Shown: piece by piece, positions 5,317-5,348 of the stretch
How the letters are laid out: each line of letters begins with the position of its first letter
Numbering within the stretch: position 1 is the first letter of the stretch
DNA from: Gemmatimonadota bacterium
GTDB taxonomy: Bacteria > Gemmatimonadota > Gemmatimonadetes > Gemmatimonadales > Gemmatimonadaceae
Length of the DNA stretch: 5,348 bases
Direction of reading: 5' to 3'
NCBI GenBank assembly: GCA_031127185.1
Contig: JARIET010000201.1
Span: forward strand, 1 to 5,348
Translations under genes and position numbers: made by a program
Notes under the pieces: generated by a model
The model's database searches: none
What the model was told of the DNA's origin: nothing
What the model saw: the letters and a program-made list of their open reading frames with translations, nothing else

Positions 5317-5348
5317 CTAGTTCGATCGACGACCGCCGAGCAGCGTGA
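5317..5348 (-). CDS. Possible C-terminal end of a convergent gene (partial)
   Basis: On the - strand, nine codons ending TLLGGRRSN are followed by TAG (complement of 5317-5319), and a hairpin then sits at the right distance for a terminator. The rest of the gene lies beyond the right edge. Nine residues are too few to name a family, and an open frame this short can occur by chance. The call rests mainly on the hairpin placement and on the absence of + strand coding after 5053. Confidence 0.3.
   Translation of the reverse strand, partial: TLLGGRRSN

Noticed and set aside
5148..5348. Open frame on the + strand to the right edge
   Set aside because: It begins in the hairpin loop, crosses two hairpins, has no ribosome binding site and gives a product without recognisable features.
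1..5348. CRISPR arrays, tRNA, rRNA, riboswitches, insertion sequences
   Set aside because: No spaced repeat array, no cloverleaf-like or conserved rRNA sequence and no transposase was seen on reading both strands. The only repeats are those at 5056-5292.

Overview
The window is GC-rich and densely coded, with nearly all genes on the + strand. Two tightly packed gene sets are followed by a repeat-rich intergenic region at the right end. High GC, a LytS/LytTR-type two-component pair, GTG starts, 4-base stop/start overlaps and several overlaps without a clear ribosome binding site suggest a free-living, high-GC Gram-negative-like bacterium. Gemmatimonadota is my best guess from the style of the proteins. 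That is inference; there is no rRNA or phylogenetic marker here.

Region 1 (3-1420) is a two-component system. It holds the C-terminal catalytic part of a LytS-family sensor histidine kinase, cut by the left edge, and a complete LytTR response regulator. They overlap by 4 bases. Their target genes cannot be read from the window.

Region 2 (1421-1494) is a short gap with a possible promoter placed so that the next mRNA could be leaderless.

Region 3 (1495-5053) is a four-gene run with junctions of -4, +6 and -4 bases. It encodes a stand-alone nucleotidyltransferase-fold protein of the AbiEii/MNT-like kind, an exported serine esterase or peptidase with a large uncharacterised N-terminal half, an XdhC/CoxI-family molybdoenzyme maturation factor, and a pterin-4a-carbinolamine dehydratase (PCD). 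The last two are coupled by an ATGA overlap. This hints that the PCD works near molybdopterin metabolism rather than in phenylalanine hydroxylation, although no molybdoenzyme subunit gene is in view.

Region 4 (5054-5316) has no convincing gene. It contains a 20-base-period tandem duplication directly after the PCD stop, a perfect 13-bp hairpin, and a perfect 18-bp inverted repeat enclosing that hairpin. Together they make a nested palindrome of about 160-180 bp that looks like a REP/BIME- or MITE-like element. A second GC-rich hairpin near the right edge is oriented like a terminator for a gene arriving on the - strand. The last nine codons of that gene may be visible at 5317-5348.

The most unusual items are the nested palindrome, the xdhC-PCD coupling, the nucleotidyltransferase with its extra N-terminal segment, and the altered G1 box of the kinase. 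I did not find a clearly new defence or mobile system.
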